In this document: positions 1-9,260 of the stretch, in pieces
How positions within the stretch are numbered: the stretch's first letter is position 1
Layout: every line of letters starts with the position of its first letter
Origin: Nocardioides sp. NBC_00368
Lineage (GTDB): Bacteria > Actinomycetota > Actinomycetes > Propionibacteriales > Nocardioidaceae
Assembly: GCF_036090055.1 (NCBI RefSeq)
Contig: NZ_CP107970.1
Coordinates: 1,986,501-2,050,500, forward strand
Length of the DNA stretch: 64,000 nucleotides
Direction of reading: 5' to 3'
Notes under the pieces: model-generated
Database searches by the model: none
Seen by the model: only the letters and a program-made list of their open reading frames with translations
Told to the model about the DNA's origin: nothing
Translations under genes and position numbers: made by a program

Positions 1-1334
1 CGAAGCGAGGACCGCGCCGTCTCCTTGGCGGTCAGCACGGCTGCCAGGGTGAGGACCGCGGCGATCGTCACGTAGACCGCGACAGCGGTCGTGTTGGGCG
101 CCTCGACGTCGCCGAGGAGCTTCAGGGCGATGATCGGCGCGAGTGCTCCGGCGAAGATCGAGGCCAACTGGTAGCCGACCGAGGCCCCGGTGTAGCGCAC
201 CGAGGTGCCGAACAGCTCGGAGAAGAACGCCGCCTGCGGTGCGTACATCAGTGCGTGCAGCAGCAGACCCACGACCACGGCAAGGACGATCTTGGAGTCG
301 TCCTTGCTGCCGATCAGGTCGAAGAACACCCAGGACCACGCGGCAACGCCGATCGCGCCGACGATGTAGAGCGGGCGCCGACCGACCCTGTCGGAGAGTG
401 CTCCGATGATCGGGATCGCGACGAAGTGGACGATGGAGGCGAGCAACAGCGCCTGGAGGATGGGGCCCTTCTCCCCGCCGACATAGTCGACCAGGTAGGT
501 GATCGAGATGATCGTGAAGATGTAGTAGGAGATGTTCTCGGCCAACCGCATGCCCATCGCCACCAGGACCTCGCGCGGGTACTTGCGGATCACCTCGAGG
601 AGCGGCATGTGGTTCGCCTCAGCCTTCTTGTGGCTCATCTCGGCCCGCGCTTCCGCGTAGACCGGAGACTCCTCGATCTGCAGGCGTACCCACAGTCCGA
701 CGCCGACGAGCACGGCGCTGAGAAGGAACGGAATCCGCCAGCCCCAGGCGTTGAACGCGTCGTCGGACTGCATCATGGCGAGCAGCCACAGCACCCCGGT
801 GGCGAGCAGGTTGCCCAGCGGTACGCCCGCCTGGACCCAGGATGACCAGAATCCGCGGTGGGTGTCTTTGCCGTGCTCGGCGACCATCAGCACCGCGCCA
901 CCCCACTCGCCCCCGACGGCGAACCCCTGCAGGAGTCGGCACGCCAGCAGTAGCAGAGGCGCAGCCAGCCCGATGGCGGCGTACGTCGGCAGCAGCCCGA
1001 TCGCGATGGTGGACAGGCCCATCATCATGAGCGAGAAGACGAGCATCTTCTTTCGGCCGACCTTGTCACCGAAGTGGCCGAAGACGATGCCGCCGAGTGG
1101 CCGGGCGACGAAGCCCAGCGCGTACGTGCCGAAGGCGAGCAGGGTTGCCGTGACCGGCTCGGACTCGGGGAAGAACAGCTTGCCGAACACGAGCGCGGCC
1201 GCCGAGCCGTAGAGGAAGAAGTCGTACCACTCGACGGCGGTGCCGACCAAGGAGGCGAATACGACTCTGACGACGCTGACCGGTCGCTTGCCCTTCGGGG
1301 GCGAACTCACGTCAGGGGTGTTGAGGTTGGGCAT
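1..1334 (-). CDS. MHS-family MFS transporter, 3' end outside window
   Basis: The gene reads from an ATG at 1334 off the left edge; about 444 codons are visible, so only the last few residues are missing. Residues 31-45 (GTAVEWYDFFLYGSA) are the signature of the metabolite:H+ symporter (ShiA/KgtP-like) branch of the major facilitator superfamily, 12-helix inner-membrane importers of organic or aromatic acids. It starts 64 bases after the stop of the alcohol dehydrogenase on the same strand, so the two are probably co-transcribed. The substrate cannot be read from the sequence. Confidence 0.9.
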   Translation of the reverse strand, partial: MPNLNTPDVSSPPKGKRPVSVVRVVFASLVGTAVEWYDFFLYGSAAALVFGKLFFPESEPVTATLLAFGTYALGFVARPLGGIVFGHFGDKVGRKKMLVFSLMMMGLSTIAIGLLPTYAAIGLAAPLLLLACRLLQGFAVGGEWGGAVLMVAEHGKDTHRGFWSSWVQAGVPLGNLLATGVLWLLAMMQSDDAFNAWGWRIPFLLSAVLVGVGLWVRLQIEESPVYAEARAEMSHKKAEANHMPLLEVIRKYPREVLVAMGMRLAENISYYIFTIISITYLVDYVGGEKGPILQALLLASIVHFVAIPIIGALSDRVGRRPLYIVGAIGVAAWSWVFFDLIGSKDDSKIVLAVVVGLLLHALMYAPQAAFFSELFGTSVRYTGASVGYQLASIFAGALAPIIALKLLGDVEAPNTTAVAVYVTIAAVLTLAAVLTAKETARSSL

Positions 1335-1398
1335 GTGAACTCTCTTTTCGAGGGCGGGTGGGAGTAGGTCGGTCAGACCCGGTGGATGTGTGGGCCGC

Positions 1399-2508
1399 TC
1401 ACGGCTCATCGAGGACGATCACCTGGCGTACGGCGTCGCCGTTCGCGAGTGCGTCCATGGCGTCGTTGATCTCGTCGAGCCGGATCCGACTGATCAGCTT
1501 CTCGACAGGCAGGCGGCCGCTGCGCCACCACTGGACGAAGCGAGGGATGTCGCGTGAGGGCACAGCCCAGCCGAGGTAGCAACCGAGGACTGTGCGCGAC
1601 TCCATGGTCAGCGTGAGCGGTGAGATCTCGCTGCGCGCCTCAGCTCGGGGAAGCCCGACGGTGACGGTGCGGCCGCCCGGCGCGGTGGCGGCGTACGCGG
1701 TCTCGAAGGCACGGGCGTCACCAGCGCACTCGAGGACATGGGAGGCCGTGACGCCGAGCTTGGCCACTTCCGTAGCGGTGTAGACGGCGTCGGCCCCCAG
1801 CTCGCGGGCGAGCTGCAGCTTGTCGAGGTTGTTGTCCACCGCGATCACTTCGCCGGCGTCCTGCGCGACCGCGGCCAGCAGTGCTGCCATGCCGACACCG
1901 CCGAGGCCGACGATCATGACGCTGTCGCCGGCGGTCGGCTGAACGGCGTTGAGAAGTGCTCCCCCGCCGGTCAGCACGGCGCAGCCGAGGATCGCGGCCA
2001 CGTCGGGAGGCACGTCGTCATCCACCGGCACCACCGAGGCGCGGTCGACGACGGCATGGGTGGCGAAGGCCGACACCCCGAGGTGGTGGTGCACCTCTTC
2101 GCCGTCCCGGGTGAGCCTCTGGGCGCCGGACAAGAGAGTGCCGGCGGCGTTGGTGGCCGAGCCACGTTCGCAGGGCATCCGTCCATTCGTGTCGCAGCCA
2201 GAGCATTCCTGGCATCGCGGCAGGAACACCATCACGACCCGCTGGCCGATGCGGAGGTCCCCGACGTCGGCACCGACGGCCTCGACGAGCCCGGCCGCCT
2301 CGTGGCCGAGCAGCATGGGAACGGGTCGTGGGCGATTTCCCTCGACGACCGAGAGGTCGGAGTGGCACACGCCCGCGGCCTCGATCCGCACCAGCACTTC
2401 AGAGGGCCCCGGAGGAGCGAGGTCGAGCTCGGTGATGGTGATCGGGCGCGACTGCGCATAGGGGCGCTGACGTCCAAGCTCTTCCAGAACGGCTCCGGTA
2501 ATCCGCAT
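1399..2508 (-). CDS. zinc-dependent alcohol dehydrogenase, class III-like
   Basis: The product has 369 residues and belongs to the medium-chain dehydrogenase family. The catalytic zinc site is visible as C48-H49, the GHE motif (H69, E70) and a later Cys in ILGCAV. The structural zinc site is complete (C99, C102, C105, C113). A Rossmann GLGGVG motif lies near residue 200. It oxidises an alcohol to an aldehyde with NAD(P) or a bound cofactor. The ATG at 2508 is preferred over upstream ATGs because GAGGAGG lies just before it. It precedes an MHS transporter on the same strand and is divergent from a PucR-type regulator about 100 bp away, its likely controller. Confidence 0.93.
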   Translation of the reverse strand: MRITGAVLEELGRQRPYAQSRPITITELDLAPPGPSEVLVRIEAAGVCHSDLSVVEGNRPRPVPMLLGHEAAGLVEAVGADVGDLRIGQRVVMVFLPRCQECSGCDTNGRMPCERGSATNAAGTLLSGAQRLTRDGEEVHHHLGVSAFATHAVVDRASVVPVDDDVPPDVAAILGCAVLTGGGALLNAVQPTAGDSVMIVGLGGVGMAALLAAVAQDAGEVIAVDNNLDKLQLARELGADAVYTATEVAKLGVTASHVLECAGDARAFETAYAATAPGGRTVTVGLPRAEARSEISPLTLTMESRTVLGCYLGWAVPSRDIPRFVQWWRSGRLPVEKLISRIRLDEINDAMDALANGDAVRQVIVLDEP

Positions 2509-2608
2509 GTTGGCCTCCTCGGCTTCTTTGGTGATGACGGTCACGCTATTCCCGCGCCGACCGCCTGCACTATGGGTGTGGCTCCATGTGTGTGGGAGTC
2601 TTATGTGC

Positions 2609-4273
2609 ATGGATGCCATGTCTTCGCGCTCCCGAGAGGACCTGCTCAGGGTCCTTCTGGACACCGCGGCCGACCTCACCGCGCTTCGAGACGTCGAGGC
2701 AGTGCTCCAGGCGATCGTTCGCCGGACTCGCGCGATCGTCGGTTCGGACATGGCGTACGTGAGCCTGAACGACGCCGGTCGGCGGGAGACCTACATTCGC
2801 GCATCCGAAGGTGTGGCCACCGCTGCGTACCGGACGATCCGGATGCCCCTTGGCACCGGCGTGCTGGGCCAGGTGGCCACCGGGCTTGCGCCGTACCAGA
2901 CGGCTGACTACCTCACCGACGACACCATCAAGCACCTGCCCGCGGTTGACGAGGTGGTCCGGGCCGAAGGCGTCTACGCGATCATGGGGGTTCCGCTGAC
3001 CGTGGTCGGCCGCGTGATCGGGGCACTCGTCGTCGCCGAGCGCCGCCCGCGGAGCTTCAGCGCCGAAGAGGTCGACATCGTGGACTCGATCGGCACCCAC
3101 GCCGCGGTCGCGCTCGACAACTCGATGCGGTTCGAGGCGACCGAGCGGATCGCTGAGGACCTGGGGCGTCAGCAGGAGCGCAGCGCCGAGGAGCTCGCCG
3201 TGATCACCGACGTGCTCGACCTCGACCGTCGGCTCATGGATGCGGTGATGGTGGCGCCCGAAGTACATCGGATCCTGCGAATGGGTCGGTCCGCGCTGGG
3301 CTGCGACCTCCAGCTGCTCGATCCCGAAGGCAGAGTCGTCGTCACTGCTACCGAAGACACCGCCGCTGCCGAGAACATCCCCCCTTTGCCATCGGCCACA
3401 GTCGTTCCCGTCACCGCCGCGGCCGAGCAACTGGGCAGCATCGTCGCGCCGGTGGTCCTCTCAGATCACGACGTCACCCTTCTCGAACGGGTCGCGGTGC
3501 ACGTCACGCTCGCGATGCTCTTCGCCCGTGCGCAGGAGGACACCGAGCTGCGGCTGCAATCCGAGCTGCTCGACGATCTGCTGGAAGGACGCATCGCGGC
3601 ACGCGAGCGCGTCGAACGCCGCATGCACCACTGGGGCCTGCGCCCCACCGACGGTCTCTTCACCATCGCGATCGAGGCCCCGATGGGCGAGGCCAGGCGC
3701 CGGTTGCAGGCGATGAGGACTGCAGGCGTACGCGGCGCCATGATCGTCCATCGCGACCACGTCTGCATCCTGACCTCCGACCCACACTGGCGTGCGAGCC
3801 TGACGCGCCTGTTCGCGGAGCGAAACTGGCCATTGCGTGCCGGCTTCGGTGGGCCGAGCACCGATGTCCGCGCGATCGCCGACGCCCACCGCTCAGCCGA
3901 GCTCGCCCTCGGCTCGCTGACGACCCTGGGACGCGAGGGCGTGATCGACGGGTCAGAGCTCGGAATGCTCGGAGCTCTCCTCGACCTCGACCGCCGCGGT
4001 CACCTGCCACGTGGACTCACGGCCATCATCGATCCGCTCCTCGACTACGACGCCGCCCGAGGCACCGACCTGGCTCACACCGCATTCCACTACCTCGAGA
4101 CCGATGGCAACATCGCCCGCACCTCTCAACTACTCCACGTGCATCGCAACACCATCCGCCAACGACTCGAGCGGATCACCACCCTGCTCGGCGCCGGCTG
4201 GGACGCCTCCCCCCGTCGTCTCGAGATCCACCTCGCCCTCCGCGTGCGCCAAGCCCGCGGCGACCTCGACTAA
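2609..4273 (+). CDS. GAF-domain PucR/CdaR-type transcriptional regulator
   Basis: About 554 residues. The N-terminal third is a GAF-like sensor (LLDTAADLTALRDVEAVLQ onward, to about residue 190). The C-terminus carries the PucR helix-turn-helix, recognisable as TSQLLHVHRNTIRQRLERI near residue 520. Proteins of this design activate catabolic genes in response to a small ligand. GGGAG at 2594-2598 fits the ATG at 2609; an ATG at 2603 is also possible. Being divergent from the alcohol dehydrogenase and transporter operon, it is the likely activator of that pair. The stop lies only five bases before an aldehyde dehydrogenase remnant. Confidence 0.9.
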   Translation: MDAMSSRSREDLLRVLLDTAADLTALRDVEAVLQAIVRRTRAIVGSDMAYVSLNDAGRRETYIRASEGVATAAYRTIRMPLGTGVLGQVATGLAPYQTADYLTDDTIKHLPAVDEVVRAEGVYAIMGVPLTVVGRVIGALVVAERRPRSFSAEEVDIVDSIGTHAAVALDNSMRFEATERIAEDLGRQQERSAEELAVITDVLDLDRRLMDAVMVAPEVHRILRMGRSALGCDLQLLDPEGRVVVTATEDTAAAENIPPLPSATVVPVTAAAEQLGSIVAPVVLSDHDVTLLERVAVHVTLAMLFARAQEDTELRLQSELLDDLLEGRIAARERVERRMHHWGLRPTDGLFTIAIEAPMGEARRRLQAMRTAGVRGAMIVHRDHVCILTSDPHWRASLTRLFAERNWPLRAGFGGPSTDVRAIADAHRSAELALGSLTTLGREGVIDGSELGMLGALLDLDRRGHLPRGLTAIIDPLLDYDAARGTDLAHTAFHYLETDGNIARTSQLLHVHRNTIRQRLERITTLLGAGWDASPRRLEIHLALRVRQARGDLD

Positions 4274-4277
4274 CCCG

Positions 4278-4407
4278 GCACCCTCGTCGCGGTTGAGGTC
4301 GACGTATCCGGCGACCTTGTCGCGCTGGTCCTCGGAGGCGAGCGGGCCGAGCTCGGTCGCCCTGTCCAGCGGGTCGCCGATCTTGAGTCCGAGCGCTCGG
4401 TGATCTG
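4278..4407 (-). pseudogene. aldehyde dehydrogenase fragment
   Basis: About 130 bases resemble the segment 9700-9830 of the intact aldehyde dehydrogenase in this window, more than 80 percent identical by eye. Read on the minus strand it gives the family motif IGDPLDRATELGPLASEDQ. The frame is broken just upstream of KIGDP, and neither end of the gene is present. The scrap sits directly after the PucR stop codon, suggesting that an aldehyde dehydrogenase gene once stood next to the alcohol dehydrogenase module and was deleted. Positions 4408-4505 hold nothing recognisable. Confidence 0.75.
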
Positions 4408-4505
4408 CTCACAAGCCAGGCCGGTGGGTTTGGAGAAGACGGTTCGGATTGCTTTCGCGTCCATGGGCGCCGACAGCTGCCGCGAGTCCTCGCCCCAATA
4501 TGGTT

Positions 4506-5411
4506 TCAGTCGCCGCTGTCCACGAGCGCGCGGACCTCATCCAGAGTTGGGATCGAGGGCTGGGCTCCCCGCTTGGTGACGCTGAGCGCACCTGCCGCAC
4601 TCGCGTTGAGCAGTGCAACCGTGATCGATGCACCGTTCGCCAGGTGAGCGGCGAGCACCCCACAGAAAGTGTCACCGGCACCTGTGGTGTCCATAACCTT
4701 GGTCGCGAAGGGCGGGATGCGTGTGACGTTGCCTTCGTGATCGCTGTGGAGGCTGCCCTCGCCACCTAGCGTCATGATCACGTCCCCGGCGCGACGCCGG
4801 AGAATGTCTAGAGCAAGTGGGGGCTCGCCCGCCCCAGTGATCTCTTGTGCTTCGTGCTGGTTGACGACCAGCACGTCCACGGCATCCCACTCGCTGTGCG
4901 TCATCGGGACCACTGGAGCAGCGTTGAGGATAAGCAGCCCGTCTTTTCGCATGGCGTGCCTAGCCTGACGGATGTAGTCGGTGGGGGTCTCGAGCTGAAG
5001 GAGCACGACATCTGCCTGGGCCACGGCGGCCCGCTCGTCGGCGTTCAACGGCAGCGCCGAATTGTTCGCGCCGGGCACCACGACGATTGAGTTCTCACCG
5101 GTTTCGGACACGGTGACGAACGCCTGACCCGTATGGGTCGCGGGGACAATTTGAAGCTGCGTCGTCACTCCCCCATTGGACAACGCCTTCTCGAGTAGAG
5201 AACCCTCCTCATCGTCGCCTATGCGTGAGATCAAGGTGGTTGGTGCACCGCCGGCGCGCGCCGCCGCCAGCGCTTGGTTAGCCCCTTTACCCCCGCCGGA
5301 CTTCTCCAGTGTCCGAGCGAGTACCGTCTCGCCCGGCCGGGGGATGGCTGACACTCGCGCTGAGGTATCGCAGTTGACACTTCCGATGACGACGACGCGG
5401 CCGGAACTCAT
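4506..5411 (-). CDS. ribokinase (PfkB family sugar kinase)
   Basis: 301 residues, normal for ribokinase. The N-terminal signature (VVVIGSVNCD, then SGGGKGANQALAAARAGG near residue 40) and the C-terminal PfkB motif DTTGAGDTFCG with its catalytic Asp are intact. The enzyme phosphorylates ribose or a related sugar with ATP in the cytoplasm. The start at 5411 overlaps the stop of the upstream ADP-ribosylglycohydrolase-like gene by four bases (ATGA), so translation is coupled. The context suggests salvage of ribose released from an ADP-ribosylated or nucleoside-like compound. An ATP-dependent kinase for another pentose or nucleoside is possible. Confidence 0.9.
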   Translation of the reverse strand: MSSGRVVVIGSVNCDTSARVSAIPRPGETVLARTLEKSGGGKGANQALAAARAGGAPTTLISRIGDDEEGSLLEKALSNGGVTTQLQIVPATHTGQAFVTVSETGENSIVVVPGANNSALPLNADERAAVAQADVVLLQLETPTDYIRQARHAMRKDGLLILNAAPVVPMTHSEWDAVDVLVVNQHEAQEITGAGEPPLALDILRRRAGDVIMTLGGEGSLHSDHEGNVTRIPPFATKVMDTTGAGDTFCGVLAAHLANGASITVALLNASAAGALSVTKRGAQPSIPTLDEVRALVDSGD

Positions 5412-6406
5412 CGCGTTGCGGTGATCTCTGCGAGGGTCTTGCCCTGCAGCGTGGGCAGAGAATGTCCCTTGAGCACGGCGGCGCCGGCATCCAGCGCGGC
5501 GGGCGCCCATCCGGTTCCGAACATTGCGGCGGCCGCTGCACCAGCAAGTGCCGCCAGAACGGCGCCGTTGCGGGGCTGCGCAAGAGCTCCGAGCAGGAGG
5601 TCCTCGGCGGATCCTGCCTGGGCGACGTGGGCAAGGAGGAACGCGAAGGTCTCCGGCGCCGCGACCGGGTAGCTGTAGATCCAGTCTCCGATCTTGGTGC
5701 TGAGCACGAGAGCTCGCTGCAGCCCCCCGCTGGTCTCGGCTGCGGCCGACAGACTCTCCTCGGCCAGTCGCCTGCTCCACGTTCCTTCCGGGAGAACGGC
5801 GGTGGCCTGCTGGACAGCGCTCATAGCCGATGCACCATTGAGGAGGTGGCGGATCAGTACTGCGGTGGCCTGTGCGCACCAGACGCCGTCACGACCGTGG
5901 GTGATCTCAGCGTCGGCACGAACTGCGTCGAGCAGGGTGGCGTCGTCACTGTGGGTGACGGCGACGGCCACGGCGCGCGGCATGGCCAAGTCGTCAAAGT
6001 AGTGCGGGTTGTCATTCCCAGACTGCGGCGCAGTCAGCCCCCGGTTGAGATTCGTCAAGGCGCTGCGCAAGCCGATCCGCGTCTTGATCGACGGCTCGAG
6101 CCCGGCCAGATCCTGCCAGTTTGCGAGTCTCTCCTCGCGCGAACTGAACTGCGTGTGCTGCCACAACGCATAGGCGAACCACTCGCTCGCCTCCGCAGGC
6201 GCCGGGTGAAGAAGAGCCGGGGGACTTGCGTGGACGAAGGGCCGCGGGATGTTGGTCGTGTTGTCGTCGTCGGAGAGCTTACTGAGCGCTCGGAGGCGGC
6301 TGAGACGCCGTGCCGGGACGCCGTAGACCTGGAACTCGGCGTTCATAGCCGAGGCGGCGTCGCCTGCGAGCAGCCCGTGGGCGACCAGCTGTGTCTGGGT
6401 GTTCAT
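5408..6406 (-). CDS. ADP-ribosylglycohydrolase-like protein, metal site degenerate
   Basis: 332 residues, usual for the family. The N-terminus (HGLLAGDAASAM) and the long helical body (DGVWCAQATAVLIRHLLNG) resemble ADP-ribosylglycohydrolases. The C-terminal metal-binding DxDT segment, seen as GRDADTNAAIAG in the neighbouring paralogue, is here QPRNGAVLAALAG and lacks both aspartates. The protein may therefore be a non-catalytic partner or have another activity. It overlaps both neighbours by four bases, so it is the middle gene of a three-gene unit. The fold is fairly secure; the activity is not. Confidence 0.75.
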   Translation of the reverse strand: MNTQTQLVAHGLLAGDAASAMNAEFQVYGVPARRLSRLRALSKLSDDDNTTNIPRPFVHASPPALLHPAPAEASEWFAYALWQHTQFSSREERLANWQDLAGLEPSIKTRIGLRSALTNLNRGLTAPQSGNDNPHYFDDLAMPRAVAVAVTHSDDATLLDAVRADAEITHGRDGVWCAQATAVLIRHLLNGASAMSAVQQATAVLPEGTWSRRLAEESLSAAAETSGGLQRALVLSTKIGDWIYSYPVAAPETFAFLLAHVAQAGSAEDLLLGALAQPRNGAVLAALAGAAAAAMFGTGWAPAALDAGAAVLKGHSLPTLQGKTLAEITATR

Positions 6407-7087
6407 CGGTTCTCGCTTTCGATCAGGGCGACCAAGTCGTCGGCCGCGGCAACGGGGTGAATTCCTGCGGTGGATCGGATGCAGGACCCTTCCACGGGCC
6501 TGAGGCCGTCGATCCACTCCTCGGGGAACGAGTTGACTCCGGAGATCGCCCCGGCGATACAGCCGGCGATGGCGGCGTTCGTGTCCGCATCGCGGCCCAT
6601 GTTCACGGCAAACAGCATGCTGGGAGCAAACTCGCCGCCACCTACGAGCAGGCTGGACAGGGCCAAGCCCACAGCCTCAGGGGCCACGTCTGCCCAGAAG
6701 TAGTTGTGAACCGCGAGCCGGTTGTGCAACGCGATGGCGAGTTCGTCATGTCCCAGGCCGGAGTCCACCAGAACCCTGCCGTCGCGCAGATTGCGTGCCG
6801 TCCACGAGTCTTCCGGGACGGCGTCGAGGCCAGCTTGGAAGCACTCGCGTGCATCAGCGCCAGCCATGGCGGCAGTCACGGCCACGGCGACGGCGACGCC
6901 GGAGTAGATTCCCTCGCCGTTGTGGCTGACGTGCCCGTCTTCGGTAGCGAGGCGCGCCGCGAGTTCGCGGTCGCCGTTGGCAACAACCCCGAGCGGAGCG
7001 ACCCGCATCGCCAGGCCATCGCTCCAGGCGTGGAGGCCCGGTATGGCGCCGACATCGCGGCATGCACTGATGTCAGTGTCGAAGAGC
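6403..7087 (-). pseudogene. ADP-ribosylglycohydrolase, 5' end deleted
   Basis: The reading frame matches the C-terminal two thirds of an ADP-ribosylglycohydrolase: DVGAIPGLHAWSDGLAMRV, SHNGEGIYSG and the metal-binding GRDADTNAAIAGCIAG are present. About 100 N-terminal residues, including the first catalytic acidic cluster, are missing. Upstream of about 7075 the frame runs into antisense of a serine hydrolase. No start codon or promoter of its own is visible. It overlaps the next gene by four bases, so the deletion also removed the original promoter of the downstream glycohydrolase and kinase genes. Confidence 0.8.
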
Positions 7088-7915
7088 TTGTGCGGACTGG
7101 TGATCGGCCAGCTGATCGACGAAGGTCTTGTCGAAGAGCAGTCGGAGATCGGACGGGTGATGCCGCGCCTGAAGCGATCGGCGTACGGAAACGCCACCAT
7201 CAGGGAAGCCTTGGACATGCAAGTCGCCGTCGAGTACGACGAGACGTACCACGACCCGACCGCGCACGTCGCACAACAGGACCGCGTCGCCGGATGGCGC
7301 CCCGCACGCCCAGACGACCCGGCCGACACCTACGAGTTCCTGACGTCGCTACGGTCGGCCGGTCCCCACGGCGAGCGCCTCCAGTACTGCTCAGCGACGA
7401 CCGACGTCCTGGCATGGGTGGTCGAGGCGGTCACCGGCGAGCGCTACCACAACGTGCTCTCCACCCGACTGTGGTCGCGGTTGCCGACCCAGGACGACGC
7501 GGGGATCACCGTCGACCGTGGAGGCTTCGCGTTCGCCAACGGAGGATTCGTATGCACGACCCGTGACCTGGCACGGCTCGGCCAACTCGTCCTCGACAGG
7601 GGCGCCGTGAATGGCCAGCAGGTCGTACCACGTTCGTACGTCGAGGACATCCTGGCCGGCGGGGACACCACGGCCGCCAGTGGCTCGCACTTCCATACAG
7701 TGCATCCCCGCGGCAGCTACCGCAGCCAGTGGTGGATCACAGGCGACGACCACGGCACCATCTACGGTGCCGGGATCCACGGCCAGTACCTCTGGATCGA
7801 CCCCACAGACGAGGTCGTCGTCGCCAAGTTCGGCGCCCACCCGCGGGCTCTGTCGGCCGACGCCTTGGCCGCCAACAGCGCCTTCATGCGCTGGCTGGTC
7901 GCCCGACACCGATAG
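7067..7915 (+). pseudogene. beta-lactamase-fold serine hydrolase, 5' end deleted
   Basis: About 280 codons of a class C beta-lactamase/esterase-type protein (6-aminohexanoate-dimer hydrolase-like) remain. The catalytic SVSK motif is at 7073-7084, the second motif is YCS, and the third appears as GIHGQ near the C-terminus. In intact relatives SxxK is preceded by about 80-100 residues; here the homology starts right at the motif. Upstream the frame is antisense to the truncated ADP-ribosylglycohydrolase. An ATG at 7070 exists but has no ribosome binding site and would leave a protein without its N-terminal strands. Confidence 0.8.
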
Positions 7916-7942
7916 CGGAGAGCACAGTCGTTTCGCCCGTGG

Positions 7943-7972
7943 CGGGCACGGTCATCAGCGTGACCGTGCCCG
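7943..7972. terminator. hairpin between convergent genes
   Basis: A perfect 12-bp stem (CGGGCACGGTCA against its complement) encloses a six-base loop (TCAGCG). It sits between the stop of the serine hydrolase remnant and the stop of the LLM oxidoreductase. There is no U-tract, as is common for actinobacterial terminators. It probably ends transcription from both sides. Confidence 0.7.
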
Positions 7973-7995
7973 CACTCTCGAGTCGGGCTGACGGC

Positions 7996-9039
7996 CTAGG
8001 CGAAGGCCGGCACGACTTCCTTGATGAACAGCTCGAGAGACGCGCGCTTCTCCTCGTGCGTGAGACTGTTGTCGATCCAGAAGCTGAACTCGTCGATGCC
8101 GAGGTCCTCGTACTCGCGCAGACGCTCGATGACCTCGTCGGGCGTGCCGATCATCGCGGTGCGGTGCAGCGACTCGAGCTCGAACTCGGGGCGGCCCTCG
8201 AACTTCGACTCAGGGCTGGGCTCGAGGAAGCCGTTGACGGGAGTGGTCTTGTTGCCGAACCACGCGTCGAAGGTGCGGTAGAAACGCGAGATGCCGGCTG
8301 CGGCCGGGCGCCAGCCCTCGGGGTCGTCGGTCGAGTGGACGTGGGTGTGACGCAGCACCATCAGGTCGGGGCGCTCGACCTCGGGATGGTTGGTGACCGC
8401 GGTGTCGAACTTCTCCTTGAGCGCCACGACCTCCTCATCGCCCTTCATCAGCGGAGTGACCATGACGTTGCAGCCGTTGGCGACGGCGAAGTCGTGGGAG
8501 GCCGGGTCACGCGCGGCGATCCACATCGGTGGGGTCGGCTGCTGGACCGGCTTCGGCACGCTGGTGGAGGTCGGGAACTGCCAGATCTCGCCGTCGTGGG
8601 CGTAGTCGCCCTGCCACAGCTCGCGCACCGCGGGCACCAGCTCACGCAGGTGCTTGCCGCCGTCGGAGGCGGCCAGTCCGTCGGCCATCCGGTCGAACTC
8701 GATCTGGTAGGCGCCGCGCGCCAGCCCGACCTCCATCCGGCCGTTGCTGATCACGTCCAGGAGAGCGCACTCCCCCGCGACCCGGAGGGGATGCCAGAAG
8801 GGCGCGATGATGGTGCCTGCGCCGAGACGGATGGTCGAGGTACGCGCGGCCAGATTGGCCAGCAGCGGCATCGGGCTGGGGGAGATCGTGTATTCCATCG
8901 CGTGGTGCTCGCCGATCCACACCGTGCTGAACCCGCCGGCCTCGGCCATCAAGGTGAGCTCGGTGAGGTTCTCGAACAGCTGACGATGGGTCACCTGCTC
9001 GTCCCAGCGCTCCATGTGCACGAACAACGAGAACCTCAT
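7996..9039 (-). CDS. LLM-class flavin-dependent monooxygenase
   Basis: 347 residues, typical of bacterial luciferase-like monooxygenases. The N-terminal barrel start (MRFSLFVHMERWDE), the EAGGFSTVWIGEHHAMEYT segment and the GAGTIIAPFWHPLRVAGE segment are family hallmarks. Such enzymes take FMNH2 from a separate reductase and insert oxygen into their substrate. RutA opens uracil this way, and the trigonelline oxygenase component is of the same class. It is the last gene of a six-gene operon. The flavin reductase at 15032-15529, in the divergent operon under the same operator, is the natural reductase partner. A ring-cleaving oxygenase is my inference. Confidence 0.9.
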   Translation of the reverse strand: MRFSLFVHMERWDEQVTHRQLFENLTELTLMAEAGGFSTVWIGEHHAMEYTISPSPMPLLANLAARTSTIRLGAGTIIAPFWHPLRVAGECALLDVISNGRMEVGLARGAYQIEFDRMADGLAASDGGKHLRELVPAVRELWQGDYAHDGEIWQFPTSTSVPKPVQQPTPPMWIAARDPASHDFAVANGCNVMVTPLMKGDEEVVALKEKFDTAVTNHPEVERPDLMVLRHTHVHSTDDPEGWRPAAAGISRFYRTFDAWFGNKTTPVNGFLEPSPESKFEGRPEFELESLHRTAMIGTPDEVIERLREYEDLGIDEFSFWIDNSLTHEEKRASLELFIKEVVPAFA

Positions 9040-9257
9040 GACGGCTCCTTCATCTCGGTGGTGGTGGTTGCGTCCATCTCAGCGAGGGTGGCGTCGCCGG
9101 TCGCCCAGAGCGACCGAGGGACCTCGCGTACGACGACGCGGACGTGCTCGGGACGGGTGCCGACGGTGCGGAGGACCGCGTCGTGCACCTCGTGGATCAG
9201 GTCGCGCAACTGCTCAGGGGAGCGGCCCGCGCCCAGGGTGATCTCGACGTTGGGCAT
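9036..9257 (-). CDS. 4-oxalocrotonate tautomerase-like small protein
   Basis: 73 residues, the size of a 4-OT subunit. Pro2 directly follows the initiator Met (MPNVEITLGAGRSPEQLRDL), as needed for the N-terminal proline that acts as general base in this superfamily. The family catalyses enol-keto tautomerisation or isomerisation of small acids. It starts three bases after the aldehyde dehydrogenase stop and overlaps the next gene by four bases. Between a dehydrogenase and an oxygenase it could isomerise a ring-opened intermediate. Confidence 0.85.
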   Translation of the reverse strand: MPNVEITLGAGRSPEQLRDLIHEVHDAVLRTVGTRPEHVRVVVREVPRSLWATGDATLAEMDATTTTEMKEPS

Positions 9258-9260
9258 CGC

